Below the pieces are notes generated by a model. The model searched no databases, had not been told where the DNA came from, and saw only the letters and a program-made list of their open reading frames with translations. This document shows, in pieces, positions 21,670 to 34,189 of a stretch of 64,000 nt of DNA (positions are counted from its first letter, which is position 1; each line of letters begins with the position of its first letter). The stretch comes from Effrenium voratum (Eukaryota > Sar > Dinophyceae > Suessiales > Symbiodiniaceae): assembly GCA_963377175.1 (NCBI GenBank), contig CAUJNA010003316.1:1441501-1505500 (forward strand), in the 5' to 3' direction. Both the position numbers and the translations under genes were made by a program.

Positions 21670-22992
21670 GCCGGCCAGTGAGTTGGAACTTTTGCTAAAC
21701 CCAGCCCAAACTCGGGGGCAAAGTCCCAACCCTTCAGAGAAAATAGATGCAAACATCAGCTCGCTTCTTTGGCAGCAGCCGTTCTGCGTATGGCTTGGTC
21801 AACTATCAGGCTAGCGCGCTATGGATGTTGCCCCCCAGAAAGCTGCTCCAGGAAAAGCCTGGCTTGCAATGTCAAGTATAACAAGCGAATTATCCTTTTT
21901 TCCAAACCAGCGGGCTTCTTTGGGGTGGCTTCACTGAAGTTGTTCCCGCCAAGCCACCAGAGGGCTTGGTTTCTTCCAACCAGGTCGCCCCGACCATAAG
22001 TGCGAAATGGAAAGGCCGAGCAAGCCAGTCTGAGAAGTCATCCAAGATGTTGCAGGTTGATCAATTTGTTTACTCACAAATACGCTTCGATGGCAAGCGC
22101 ATGTTGGTGAAACTGGACTCAGTGTGATTCTGACTGGCATCGGTTGTCTCTAAGGAGTGTTTCTCTGGGCACACATCGCAACTGGATCTTTTGTTAGGGT
22201 GAGTCCAGTTTTAGAAGCGGCCTGCGTTGTTCGAAGTCATTCCTGGTGGCGCTGATTTCGGACAGGCATCCGGGACCCGGTAGCAAGCAGCAAGGCGTTC
22301 ATGCTTCCCCCGCCTTGTGCGTCACACCGCCAACGGAAGCTGATCGGGAAGGGGTGAGAAAACTAGTTTTGTTTGGTGAACTTCCGCATTTTCCATGGTT
22401 GTTGCAACCAGGTACTTAGTTCGCCAATCGGGCTTGATCGGTGTCCCGAGTCAACAGACTGCGACTTGCGCAACAGATTTCAGAGTTCAGAGAGACTCCC
22501 CCTCTTCGTGCTTGCTTGGGGTCAATCAGTGCAGCAACAGCAAGACTAGCTATCGAATGTGAGTTTGTTTACAAACAAGCACGGCGCTTCGGAGTCGCTT
22601 ATTGAAGCAAACTCTTGGACAGCCATCGCGGCATCCCATGATTCAGCCGGGCGGGCGATTTGATTGATATTCACCTTCCACCGGCTGGCCGATTCAGGAT
22701 GCGAAGCTCGGAATCAAATTTGGCCCGGTTCAGCGTGCATTTCCGGACGACTTGGTCCGTCTGTGCAGTGGAGCAAATGTACAGTCTGCCAAATTCATCC
22801 CGACAGAGATCTTTGGGGTCTTCTTTTTTTGGCGACATGGATTGTCGATTGATTGGAAGGACGCCTTGTGCAGTGCGATATTGTTCCTTTGCTTGGAAAT
22901 GCAGCACTCCATTTTGGGGGTGTGTCGCTAGGGTGCAACATACTTGGGGGGTTCAAGCAAAGGTGTCGAGCCTGCGCGTCAGTCTACAAAGG

Positions 22993-23094
22993 GCTTCCAT
23001 CAGATTCACGTAGACCTTCCTTCGTTCAGTGTATCAGACTGCGGTCTGGCACTACCTCGGGCAGATGCCGGGCACGCAGTTTTTGATTGACCTT
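22993..23094 (+). pseudogene. Mei2-like ORF 3'-end remnant
   Basis: Duplicate of the remnant in unit 1. It includes VWHYLGQMPGTQFLIDL and then the 3' flank. Confidence 0.75.
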
Positions 23095-23765
23095 GCCGAC
23101 CAGTGGGGTGGAACTTTTCGCTATACCCAGCCGTGGCTGGGGGGCCAAGTCCAACCCTTCAAACCGCAGCTTGCGGTTTGCTTTTTTCGGCAGCAGCCTG
23201 TTCTGCACAAGGCTGGTTCACATGGCAAGCTTCAGGAAAATCCTGGCTTGCAACGTCAACAAGTGTAACAAGTGGGAATGATCCTTTTTTCAAACCAGCA
23301 GTCCTCTTTTGGGTGGCTTCACTGAAGTTGTTCGGCAGAGAGCTTGGTTTCTTCCAACCAGGTCGACCATAAGTGTGAACTGGAAAGGCCGAGCAAGCGA
23401 AGTCTGAGAAATCATCCAAGATGTCGCAAGTTGTGCAGCGTGCTTATGCACAACAGCGCTCGGATGGTTCTTCCAGTTGACTGGACTCGCAATGTGATTG
23501 TGGCATTGTTTTTCTCTGAGGAGTGTTGCTCCAACAGATTTGTCCCGCGACGTTTTTGTTTGGCAGGTTGAGTCCAGTTCTATTAGCGGCCTGGGTTGTT
23601 CAAAGTCATTCCTGGTGCATCCGGAACCCCATTTTGAACCAACCCGTGCAAGTTATTTTGCAGGTTGCAAAGGTGCCGCTGAAGTGTCATGTGGCAGGCG
23701 CCTGAGGAGAGAATAGTCTCTGAGACTTGTCATTAATGAATGAGCATTGCTTCAGTCAAAGCTGC

Positions 23766-24739
23766 AGCCGCCGAGCAAGACGCAGGAAGCGCCGTTGCTC
23801 AGAAATAGAACAAGATAGATGAAGCTGCGCGGATCTCGGTTACAAACCGCTTTGGGCACGCAACGCTTTGTGACAGCCCGTTGCATTCAGGCAAGTTGAC
23901 ATTGTGGCAAGGCATTTTCCGGCCTTTGCGCCCAACAGCTTGGCCAGCGATGTGCCCCGAACCATGGTGTGGCCGCTTCTTCTTGTTTGGGGGGATCAGG
24001 TCTGGCTTCCTTCCTCGGGATTTCAATCTGCCCGACCTCTTCTTTGCTGACTTGGCGCAAGGGTTTTCGGGGCAGTTTTGCGCCGACCTCCCAGCCTGCA
24101 TGATACTTACTTGCATTGGTGATTGCCAGTCATGCTTGGCTGCAAGGCCTGCTCTTTGTTGCGCAAACACCTTTGTCGGGGGCAAGATGCAGGGAAAATC
24201 CAACATAGCATGGAGCTCGTTCTTTGGGCTACTCAAGTAGCGTAGCCAAAAACAAGGTCTGAACCCAGTCTGCAAGGAGTCTGAAATCAGTTGGTTGGAG
24301 CCAATAGTTGTGCTTCTGCTATAGTGCTCGCAAATCAAAGCTCTCTGGTATCTTGTAGCGGTTCACCTTTGGTTGTGATTGAGGCTCGGGGCCCCACTTG
24401 CAGGTTGGCAGGTTGCAGCCAAATTGCACTTCGCACCAAAATCCCACCCGTCGCACCCACCACCTCAATATTTGCCAGCCGCAGCCTCAATCCCAATCAA
24501 AAGCTGACTTTGACCTGCCAATCAGAAGCACAGGAAACGACTGAGTTCAGACAGGGCGCAGACTGGGTTCAAACCTCTTTCCGGTTGTGCGCGTTTCCGA
24601 ATTAGCTGATGATCTTCATGAGCTGTTGTCAGCTAGACTTGCAAATTTGTAACTCATGTAGATCATAGTTACAGTAACGGGTAATGCTGTAAGATTTCTC
24701 AACACACTGAACATCCGTATATTCTGCCAACCTGACCAG
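23766..24739 (+). other. Unit 2, 3' module region without a gene
   Basis: Holds GCAAACCG and the TTCTGCGCCGACCT-type module (GTTTTGCGCCGACCTCCC at 24.08 kb), also seen at 43.2, 52.7 and 57.2 kb. No supported CDS. Confidence 0.5.
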
Positions 24740-24960
24740 TGCTTTGAGGGGGATGAGAATGATCATGATGATGATGATGATGGCTTGACATGATGATGAT
24801 AATGATGATGCTTGCACCTCCAGCACTGCAAGCGCTGCCTTCAGTACATCGGATGATGATGGCTTACCATGTTTTTGATAATGGTGATAAGCGCTGCGTG
24901 AAGTCACATCCAAAACCTACATACAAGAGGATGATTTTGAGCGATGGTGATGATGACTTA
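24740..24960 (+). repeat. GAT-rich / CACC-CCAGC dispersed unit, cluster 1
   Basis: GATGATGATGATGG tracts with partial copies of the unit TTGCACCCCCAGCATTGCAA...GACATCCAAAATC that is fuller at 28.5-29.0 and 44.2-44.8 kb. Confidence 0.7.
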
Positions 24961-25261
24961 CCATGAGGATGATACCACGGTGATGTTGATCAAAGGAATT
25001 AGAAGGAACTTCCGTGTTACAGCAACGAATTGAAAGCTAGCTCTCTCTGAGACAGATGACAAGAGAAGGAGTAAGCACGCCAGGCGCGCGTGTGGTGGCA
25101 GAGTAGAAACGCGCAAAAAGCATGGCTCCGCGTGAATTGACGTCTCCGGAGAGCTGAAAGCTAGCCTGTTCGCGCGCCTGGTCGGACCAGGGTCGGACCA
25201 CTCTCGGAACACATTCGGAGCACGGGGCCATTGGCACGGCAACGCGAAGGTTTCGCAATGA

Positions 25262-25670
25262 TTGAATTGCGTGGCAGGCGCAGCACTTTCGCAAGGTGAG
25301 GTACAGATTTCGTGGCAGGCGTTGCACTTTCGCAAGGTCAAGTTTTCTTGAGGGTTGAGTTGCTTGGCAGGCGCATCACTTTGGCAAGGTCGGGCGCAGA
25401 TCCAGGCGCAACTTTCGAAAGGTCAGGCGCAGATTACGCGGCAGGCGCAGCACTTTCGCAAGATCACGTACAGATTTCGTGGCAGGTGCAGCACTTTCAC
25501 AAGGTCAAGTACAGATTTCGTGGCAGGGGCAGCACTTTCGCAAGGTCGAGAGCAGATCTCAAGGCAGGCGCAGCACTTTGGCAAGGTCAGGTACAGGTTT
25601 CGTGGCAGCACTTTCGCAAGGTCAAGTAAAGATTTCGGGGCAGGCGCAGCACTTTCGCAAGTTTAAGTAC
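25262..25670 (+). repeat. 41-bp minisatellite
   Basis: Ten imperfect copies of a unit containing GGCAGGCGCAGCACTTTCGC and AAGGTCAAGTACAGATTTC. The unit is 41 bp where intact, so the reading frame rotates and the open frames through it are not coding evidence. The last copy ends GTACAGATA, which runs straight into the GATA array. Confidence 0.9.
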
Positions 25671-25701
<31 letters not shown>

Positions 25702-26268
25702 AAGTAGATAGTGAGAGAGCCAGAAAGATTGATAGATAGATAGATAGAGAGATAGATAGATAGAGAGATAGATACACGAGATATAGATAGATAGATACAT
25801 AGATACATAGATAGATACATGTAGAGAGATAGAGAGATAGAAATAAAGATTGATAGAGAGAGAGATAGATAGAAGGATACATAGATAGATAGAAGAGATA
25901 GATGGATCGATAGATAGATAGAGATAGACAGATAGATAGAGAGACAGAGAGATACATAGATAGATGCGCGAGAGATAGATGGAGAGAGAGAGAGAGAGAT
26001 AGATAGATAGATAGATAGATAGACAGAGAGATGGAGAGATAGATGCAGACAGAGAGATGGATAGAAAAGTAGATAGACAGATAGATCGAGATTGAGAGAT
26101 AGATAGATACATACATACGTACGTAGATAGATAGAGAAATAGATAGGTAGATAGATAGAGAGATAGAAAGATACACGAGAGATAGATGGAGAGAGAGAGA
26201 GAGAGAGATGAATGGATAGATAATTAGAAAGAGAGATAGAGAGATAGAGAGATAGGTAGATACACGAG

Positions 26269-26311
<43 letters not shown>

Positions 26312-26550
26312 GAGACAGGTTCATAGATAGATAGATGGATAGATGGATCGATGGATGGGTAAAAAGATAGAAGGAATAGAGAGATAGATAGACAGATAGA
26401 TAGATAGATAGATAGATAGAGACACGAGAGATAGATGGAGATAGATGGATAGACTGATAGAAATATAGATAGATACAAAGAGAGATAGATAGACACAAAG
26501 AGAGATAGATAGATAGGTAGATAGATAGATAGATACATAGATAGAGAAGA
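25671..26550 (+). repeat. GATA tetranucleotide array (about 0.9 kb)
   Basis: GATA repeats with GAGA, GACA and TACA variants. The longest pure run is near 26,271-26,312. A phrase CACGAGAGATAGATGG recurs at about 25.97, 26.17 and 26.42 kb (shorter at 25.77 and 26.26), showing higher-order duplication. The 425-codon minus-strand frame through it is low complexity. Confidence 0.95.
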
Positions 26551-26587
26551 GGTAAAAGAAAGACACAAAACAAGCAAAACAACATAC

Positions 26588-26634
<47 letters not shown>

Positions 26635-26637
26635 AGG
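26588..26637 (+). repeat. GAAA tetranucleotide array
   Basis: About 12 copies of GAAA, followed by degraded purine-rich sequence to 26,740. Confidence 0.95.
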
Positions 26638-26799
26638 GAGGCAGGAAGGAAATAAAGAAAGAACAGGAAGAAAGACAGAATGACGGAACAAAGAGAACCG
26701 TGAAAAGGAAGAAGAAGAGAAAACAAAATCAAGAAAAGAAAGGGACATATAACTATAGTGTTTATATTGTGGAAACTTCCGCCCACCGGCTTCGCCGGC

Positions 26800-27265
26800 T
26801 CTATTGGTAATGAGGTTGTACCCCCAGCGTTGCGAACGCTGCTGAACGTCACACCCGAAGTCAAAACACAGGAGACTGATCACTACCAATGATGGTGATG
26901 GTGGCCTGGCATGATGATGCGATGATTGCAACCCCAACAGTATGATGATGATGGGAGCATTCCAAGCGCTGACGAGCGCCGCGCTCAAAATCCATATGCA
27001 AGAGAATGATGAGGCTTACCATAATGATGGTGACTAGCCACATCCAGGGAGTGATGACGACTGATGGCAAGCCATGGCCATGATTGCATTCCCAGCATTG
27101 CACGTGCTGCTCAACATGACTTCCACAATGTGTTTGAATGATGTCGACGATGCGGACCACTATGATGGTGATAACGATGGTGATGATGATGATGGCTTTC
27201 CATGATGATGATAATGATGTAGATTACTCCTTAGCTTTGCAACCGCTGCCCACTGTCACATCCAA
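26800..27265 (+). repeat. GAT-rich / CCCCCAGC dispersed unit, cluster 2
   Basis: At least four degenerate copies (CCCCCAGCGTTGCGAACGC at 26.82, TTCCCAGCATTGCACGTGC at 27.09 and others) separated by GATGATGG tracts. Confidence 0.65.
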
Positions 27266-27805
27266 AATCTACATACGCGGCAGTTGTGCCTCAACTGCAG
27301 AGAACAAAAAGAAGAAGCTGCTGATTTCAGCGCCGTTGAGAGCTGCGCCGGCAAAAGTGCAAGACGCGCAGTCAAAAGCAACGAGGCTAATAGACATGTT
27401 CAAACTGCAAGACGTCGTAGCCCAAGCAGCGCTTTCTGAGATTCGTTCGGCAGCGTGGTGTCCAGAATGGCAGGCAAAAATGCGACGCGCGCGAAACGGA
27501 GCAAGACTTGCAAGACATTGCCCCAAGAAGTTAGATGCGAATTGCCAGAACAGACAAAGCGGAGGAAGAGGACCATTGCAGAGGTGCGGCGTTTGGTCGA
27601 AGAGATGCGTGGGGCGCCAACTGCTGCAGCGCCCGCAAGCTAGACGGAGCAGCAGCGCCCATCTAGCGAACCTAGCAGGTTCCCCTTAAAACGGCAGGCC
27701 AGAGAGTGCGATGGTATCGTGAAACCAGCAGAGAGAAACGAGGTTTCTTTTGTCTTCATGAAGCGTTCTTGCGTGCGCCCCGTCGCTGTGATGACAGCGA
27801 TGATG
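27266..27805. other. No gene recognised
   Basis: A 183-codon + frame (27138-27689) crosses this stretch but begins in GAT repeat, has no domain, and is not repeated in other units. Confidence 0.4.
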
Positions 27806-27808
27806 CAA

Positions 27809-27864
<56 letters not shown>

Positions 27865-27884
27865 GATGATGATGACGATGCTGG
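27806..27884 (+). repeat. GAT trinucleotide array
   Basis: Near-pure GATGATGAT over 75 bp with one GGT. Confidence 0.95.
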
Positions 27885-28109
27885 TGACAATACTGGAGAC
27901 GAAACTCGCAACACGCCGTCGACCCTGTGCAGCTTTGCGACACCGCCTCACCCTTCATGTCTGGAGCGCTGAGCGCTAGGAAGGCTGCGCTGCTTGTGTT
28001 GACCCCGTGCTTGAAGTACTTGGAGCGCTCCACGCAAGCTCTTTGAGCTACTGTTGCGACTGACTTCTCGCTTTCAGGTGCGCCGCTTGAAAGACTGCAG
28101 AAGGCCGCG

Positions 28110-28470
28110 ACAAAGCACAAAACTCCGCCCAGCAATGCAACTTGATATGGCGCACAAGCATACTTAAGGTTCCTACGCTGTCGACTTTCAAGACACAAAG
28201 CGGGTCTCTTCATCCTCTGATTTGTTTGCGGCGCTGAACATGACATCCAAGATATGTTTGGCTTCGTCAAAGAGAGCCCAAATGTGACTTCATCATCCGC
28301 ACCGTCGTGACTCTCATCGCAACATGTCCAGCACCCCCAGCTGATGATGCTGAAAGCATCCTCAGAATAGCAAGCCGGGCCGGATATAGACTTCGTGCGC
28401 ATCTTGCCAATGAGATGGTATGAGCGAGCACACAAGCATGGAGTCTGTAGGAAGTCACCCCGAAACCTCC
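28110..28470 (+). repeat. Segmental duplicate of 43,785-44,165
   Basis: Shares AAGCACAAAACTC, CTTAAGGTTCCTACGCTGTC, GATTTGTTTGCGGCGCTGAA and more in the same order with 43.8-44.2 kb. Each copy is followed by the CCCCCAGC unit cluster and then the GGATGCCAGTTCAAAGC module. Confidence 0.8.
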
Positions 28471-28529
28471 CGCGTGCTGGGGCACCGTCCTGCCACTACA
28501 CCAACTGGCGATAATAAAGGAAAATTTGT

Positions 28530-29070
28530 TTCTTCCCCAGCTTTGGAAGCGGTGCCTAAAGTAACACCCAAAACCAAGAGACAAAAATTAGCAAAAAGAA
28601 CGGCGACGATGAGTATGATGATTGCACCCCTAGCTTCCCAACCGGCGCCGAGCGTGACATCCAAAGTTCAACCACACATGGGTAGAAGAGATTGACGACG
28701 ACGATGGTGCTAATGATACATGTAAAATCTAGAAATTCAACAATAGAAGAGAACGATGCCGACGTTGATGACATTGATGATGATTGCACCCCCAGCATTG
28801 CAGGCGGTGCCTAACGTGACATCCAAAATCTCTATCTATGTATATGTATGTGTACAAGAGTGGCGACAATGAGGATAATGATGATGACTGCATCCCCAGC
28901 ATTGTGAGCGCTGCCAAAAAAAAGATGACGACCACGATGATGATCAGGATTGCACCCCCAGCATTGCAAGCGGCGCCTAACGTGACATCCAACATCTACC
29001 TATATACATATACATATATATATATATGTACAAGAGTAGAAGAGAATAAGGACGACGATGATGAGAATGG
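28530..29070 (+). repeat. CACCCCCAGC dispersed unit, cluster 3
   Basis: Five copies of a 90-170-bp unit: GATGATTGCACCCCCAGC, TTGCAAGCGGCGCC, TAACGTGACATCCAAAATC, then an A/T-rich or TATA tract and AGAGTAGAAGAGA. The minus strand reads repeatedly as C-D-V-R-H-R-L-Q-C-W-G-type peptide, with frames not maintained. Confidence 0.8.
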
Positions 29071-29084
29071 TGATTTCGGGAGCC

Positions 29085-31950
29085 GGATGCCAGTTCAAAG
29101 CACGAGGGACACGGATTTCTTAAGTAGGCCAAGATCATCCTGCGACACGGGAGCTTTGTGTGAATCATTGGATGTTTGCACCCCAGAAAACCTGGTTTTT
29201 AAAGCCCATTCGCCCACGAATTGCAGTGGAGCCGGAGAGGCCTTTTCCGTGATAGTCTTCGAGCTGGTTCCGCTGGTTCCTCGCACTCCGGGCATGCGGG
29301 CGGAAGCAAGCGGCAAGGCGTTGATGCTTCCCCCGCCTTGTGCGTCACACCGCCAACGGAAGCTGATCGGGAAGGGGTGAGAAAACTAGTTTTGTTTGGT
29401 GAACTTCCTTTTTTTCCATGGTTGTTGCAACCAGGTACTTAGTTCGCCAATCGGGTTTGATCGGTGTTCCCGAGTCAACAGACTTCGACTTGCGCAAGAG
29501 GTTTCCGAGTTCAGAGAGACTCCCCTCTTCGTGCTTTCTTGGGGCCTTGGAAGGTCAATCAGTGCAGCAACAGCAAGACTAGCTATCGAATGTGAGTTTG
29601 TTTGCAAACAAGCACGGCGCTTCGGAGTCGCTTATTCAAGCAAAGTCTTGGACTTGAGCCATCGCGGCATTTCATGGTTCAGCCGGTGGGCGCTTTGATT
29701 GATGTTCAACACCCACTGGCTGGCTTTTTCAGGATGCGAGACCGAGAAACGTCTAGCGAAGCTCGGAATGAAATTTGGCCCGGTTCAGCGTGCATTTCCG
29801 GACGACTTGGTCCGTCTGTGCAGCGGAGCAAACAGTCTGCCAAATTCATCCCGACAGAGATCTTTGGGGCTTCCTTTTTTGGCGAGAGGACTGTCGATTG
29901 ATTGGAGGGACACCTTGTGCAGTGCGATATTGTTCCTATGCCTGGAAATGCATCACTCCATTTTGGGAATTTGTCGCTAGGGCGCCACGTACTTGGGGGG
30001 TTGCCCTTTTCAAGCAAAGGTGTCGAGCCTTAGCATCAGTCCACAAAGGTGCTGCAGGGTGAGCAAACGCAGAGCTCGCAGCACCCAGCAAGCTTCGGCC
30101 TCTTGTGCGACAATGTGCCAATGCGGTATGCGTACATTGCGCAACTTGTGCTTGTTGACAATGTTGCCTTTGCGCGTTTCTGCCCTTAATCTATTCCATA
30201 TATTGCATGCCCTTCATGTGCCCATGGATGACTCTGGAGTCCGGAGAAATGATTGCTTGAACACGAACCCTGAGTCAAATTCAGGCCCTTTGAGACTTGA
30301 TTGAAATCTGTACACATCGCAATGCGCCTTTGCTCAACAATGTGGTTGCATGAGGCAGAACAATCCAGTCCAAGCCGTCAAAGGAAGCTTCAGAGACAGC
30401 CCAGACGTAGATACTCACAGGCACTGCATAAGCATCGGCAGACGCCCGCGAGATCCGCGGTCGAGCTTTCTACGATCCATTGCTTTCAAGACTTGATCCG
30501 ATAACCAGCGAAAAGCGTGCGGTCTCCATGGAAATGCAGGTCCTCGGAACATGGAACATGTCGAGGACAAAGCCTCGGCTAGGGTTTGCTTGGGTCTACC
30601 CGTCTCTATGAAAGGAGTTTCCAACAGGAGTTACTAGTTGTGGGAGCTTCCCGTGCTGGTTGCGCACATGTCAGAGACTTGCTTCCTGGATTCATGGACT
30701 TTCATTTTTTGGGGAATACCTATGTAGCGGTAAACACGAAGCTTAGATCTCCTTGTCAATCCACTCAGGAAGTCAGGAGAGAGGGAGTGCCACAGGGAGA
30801 GACATCTCAGCTGAGTTGGAGCTCTAAAATGTTGAGGGTTGCACGGCCTGACCGATGTCCTCTCAGACCCTTACGCCAGTGCTTGTAGTTATTGAGCCCA
30901 AATCAACAAGCCTTGGACGAGGAAGGGGCGCGTGCTCAAGAAACAAGATGTTGATTTCCTACCATTGGGCAGTGAGTGGTTGGGCTTCTCCTAGAAGGAA
31001 AAAGGGAAAACTGAATCAAACGAGGTTCCTGAAGGGGACTTGCCTAGGCTGGCCAACCATTTCGCAAGCATCCAGGACTTGAACTTCTGCTAACGCGGGA
31101 ATTGGAGGGTTCAAAGAGTTCATCCACGCCTCCCGAGGCAGGGCTGGACACTTAGCGACGATCTTGCAGGCCTGGACCCTAACAAAACAATACTAGCCTA
31201 AGTAGGGACGCTGCAAAATGGCGCGTTGTCAAGCTCCGCTGAAGCAAAAAGGTAAAATCGACCCTAAGTGTCCACTATTTGCGGGGTGGGGGCAGCTTGG
31301 TTTGCGCAGGGCGTGCCCCTTTGACACGTGCTCCACAAGGCGTGGGCGTCGAGACGTTGGGGCGAAGGTTTGAGCAACCTGCCCTGGCGTATGAGCTTTG
31401 GAACCCATGGTGGTTTGGGGGTCTCCTATTTTTAAAGGGTAGACCAAATATGGGCCAGATGGGATTTCCAAGACAAAACCAACCACCGCTCAGGGGTCCT
31501 TTTTCTGGGGGATTCGGAAATCTGGCTCCTCTTCCATACCTGAAAAGGGTACCCAGCCAATAGTGCACACTTTGCTCCTTGGCTACATGTCTTGGGGACA
31601 GCTCAGCCTGTCCTTCCCAGTCTCCAGTGGGCCTCCCCAAATAGGATCTAGGACCATTGGTCCACGGGTCAACAGGGAGCTCAAAGTGAACAGCGTGCTT
31701 GAAGTGACAACATCCTGCACCAGTTGGGATGGATGAAGCTTCGTGAACATGTGTGCCAAACCTGTTAGAGAACACGAGACGTCCGAAAGTCAGATGAATA
31801 CAGCCCAGAAACTGATTCATATGGGCAAGTGGGATCAACAGGGGCCAAGGAATTGGTCTTGTAACTTTGCAATTTGCGCAACAGGCGATGCTTGTGATCT
31901 CACAACTCGCCGAAGTGTACAATCATCAACCCCCCTTGTCAAAGACATGC
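29085..31950 (+). repeat. Unit 2 downstream modules (partner 34,715-37,145)
   Basis: From GGATGCCAGTTCAAAGC through GAGCGAAGCTCGG, GAAATCTGTACACATC, CCTCGGAACATGGAACA and CTTTGACACGTGCTCCACAA to the next 5' block. Up to 31.5 kb it is highly similar to the partner at an offset of about 5.64 kb. No frame is conserved across copies, so no CDS is called. Confidence 0.8.
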
Positions 31951-32196
31951 GAGAAAGACTATGTTCAACCGAAATTGAAGGGATTCCCACACAAAGCAAC
32001 CCTCAACTCCCCTTGTAAAAGCATCCTTGGCGAGAAAGACTAATTTCAGCGGACATCCAAGGCAAGGGATCCCCACATGTGTGCAGGAGTTTCAAGGAAG
32101 CTTTTTTGAGAGCACTGGCTTGAAAGTGTCTGACTGCCAGCGCCGCTTTTGTTCCTCGGACTAGCCTGAGCTGACAGAAAAGCGTCAATATCGGTC

Positions 32197-32712
32197 ATGT
32201 CCTCCAAGAATGCAGCCTTGCCGCCTTCGTGCACATCTCTCATGTTCAAGCTTGGCCGCAAAATGACACAGCAGGAGTTCCTTGGACAGTTCAATGCGTT
32301 GTATGGGTATGACTTCTCCAAGAATTGCCCATACAACTTCGTTCACCTCCCTTGGTCCTCGCTGGCAATCGTTAACTTCGTGAACGAGCAGGCGTGTGCA
32401 GACTGCTGGGTTCGGACCAAGAAGCTCATGGTGACGGGAGAGATGAGGGGCGTACAACCAGCCGCCCACCACGGGCTGGAGAGCAATTTGGTGGACTACC
32501 TCTCCCGAGCCAAAGGGATCTCCAGGTTGCCGCCCCTTGTGTTTGACGGGGGAAGCTGCATGTCCTTGGCTCAGGCATGCCGCTTGCTTGGGATAGGCTT
32601 GCGCACCAAGAAACTTAACTTAGTTCACTTAGACCTTCATTCAATGTCTCAGACTGCGGCTTGGCACTGCCTGAAGCAGATGCCAGGCACGCAGGTTCTG
32701 ATTGATCTTTGA
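32197..32712 (+). CDS. Small RRM protein, Mei2-like, array copy 3 (subfamily A)
   Basis: 171 residues from ATG 32197. Compared with copy 2 it has two 6-nt deletions, one near the N-terminus (SSKNAALPP for SSSNWDEALPP) and one before the tail (KLNLVHLDL for KPNLAQIHLDL). Both keep the frame, consistent with selection to keep the protein. The RRM core (LMFKLGRKM ... YNFVHLPW ... LAIVNFVN) is unchanged. Confidence 0.6.
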   Translation: MSSKNAALPPSCTSLMFKLGRKMTQQEFLGQFNALYGYDFSKNCPYNFVHLPWSSLAIVNFVNEQACADCWVRTKKLMVTGEMRGVQPAAHHGLESNLVDYLSRAKGISRLPPLVFDGGSCMSLAQACRLLGIGLRTKKLNLVHLDLHSMSQTAAWHCLKQMPGTQVLIDL

Positions 32713-34189
32713 GCCGGCCAGTGGGTTGGAACTTTTGCTACACCCAGCGCAAGCTCGGGGGCAAACTCCAACCCTTCAGAGAAAATAGTTGCAAACATCA
32801 GTTCATTTCTTTGGCAGCAGCCGATCTGCGCAAGTCTTGGTCAACTATCAGGCTAGCGCGCTATCGATGTTGCCCCCCGGAGAGCTGCTTCAGGGAAAGC
32901 CTGGCTTGACAATGTCCAGTATAACAAGTGTGTTATCCTTTTTCCAAACCAGCGGGCTTCTTTTAAGCGGCTTCACTGAAGTTGTTCCCGCCAAGCCGCC
33001 AGAGGGCTTGGCTTCTTTCAGCCAGGTCGCACGCCGACCATAAGTGCGAAATGGAAAGGCCGAGCAAGCCGGGCCATTCTGAGGAGTCATCCAAGATGTC
33101 GCAAGTTGTGCAACGTGTTTACTCACAACAATGCTGGGATGGCAAGCGCATTTTGGTTGAAACTGGACTCACGGTGTGATTCTGGCATTGGTTGTCTCTA
33201 AGGAGTGTTTCTCTGGTCACACATCGCAACGGGATCTTTTAGGGTGAGTCCAGTTTTAGGAGCGGCCTGCGTTGTTCAAAGTCAATCCTGGTGGCGCTTT
33301 CCCTTGCCCACCGCGGATTTCGGACAGGCATCCAGGACCCGATTTGGAACAAGCCCGCAAATGTTTCGGGCAAGGTGCTGCTGAAGTGTCATGTGGCAAG
33401 TGCCTAGTGGAGAGAATAGTCTCTGAAACTTGTCATGAATGAAATGTAATGAGATGAGCATTGCTTCAGTCAAAGCTGCAGCCGAATGGCGTTGCTCAAG
33501 AATACTGGCGTGAGTCTTGCTTGAGCCAGAACTGTCTAGCCACATTTAGCCAATGTCCAAGCCAAAACCCTATTTGAAGACAGATGACGTTTTTTGTTTT
33601 TGGGGATGAGCAAACGAACCAGCAAATGGGAGGTTTCCGAAGCTGTTAGGGCTCAAACTGCCTAGACGGCTTAGGCGGTGGGGGCGCCTGGGGGTTTGTC
33701 CGACTCGCCTTTTGGTCTGCCCTCCTGGCTTACAGTTCTTTGCCCTTCGGTTGTTCGGGGGTGGCGCCCCTCGGTCCTTCGTGGTTGCTGCCCTCAGGCT
33801 TCAGTCCCCGCCGCTTTTTGCCTTCTCGAGGTGCCACACATGCCGCTCTTCATGTTCCTGCTTGCATCACCGTGGTTTACACTTCGATGTCGCCCTGCCC
33901 TTCTCTCGACTACCTGATTGCGATTGCCGTTTTGTGCATGGGCTGCTTTCAAGTGATGGTAACGCGACCATGTTGGGCCGGAGACTTTGTGCTGAGTCTC
34001 AATGATGCCTTTTGCCTGGGGGCTTGAACGACGGGCAGATGGTACGAATGCTGACTATGCTAAGCAGAGCATATTGTTTGGCAAAGAGCTTCCCCAGAAC
34101 GTGCTTCTCACCTCGAGCTTGCAATTAATGTGTGGCAGTCGCACCTCATTGCTGGAATTGCGGAAAGTCTCTACCTGACGTGCGTGTAG
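32713..34189 (+). other. Unit 3 3' flank and unmatched spacer
   Basis: 3' flank modules (GGAACTTTTGCTACACCC, CTTCACTGAAGTTGTTCC, TAGTCTCTGAAACTTGTC, TCTAGCCACATTTAGCC) to about 33,560, then 600 bp not seen elsewhere in the window. Three overlapping + frames (33678-34027) have no domain. Confidence 0.5.

Larger units (their letters stand above)
21046..23765 (+). repeat. Segmental duplication, right copy (partner 15,085-17,875)
   Basis: Same module content and order as the partner. It has lost 20 bp near 22,704 between two GCGA tetranucleotides and carries several other small indels. Confidence 0.85.

Noticed and set aside
25262..25670. CRISPR-like regular repeats
   Set aside because: The 41-bp units are contiguous with no unique spacers, in eukaryotic DNA; a minisatellite.
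25587..26864. 425-codon minus-strand open frame (Tyr/Leu/Ser/Ile-rich)
   Set aside because: It is the GATA microsatellite read backwards; the composition is fully explained by the repeat.
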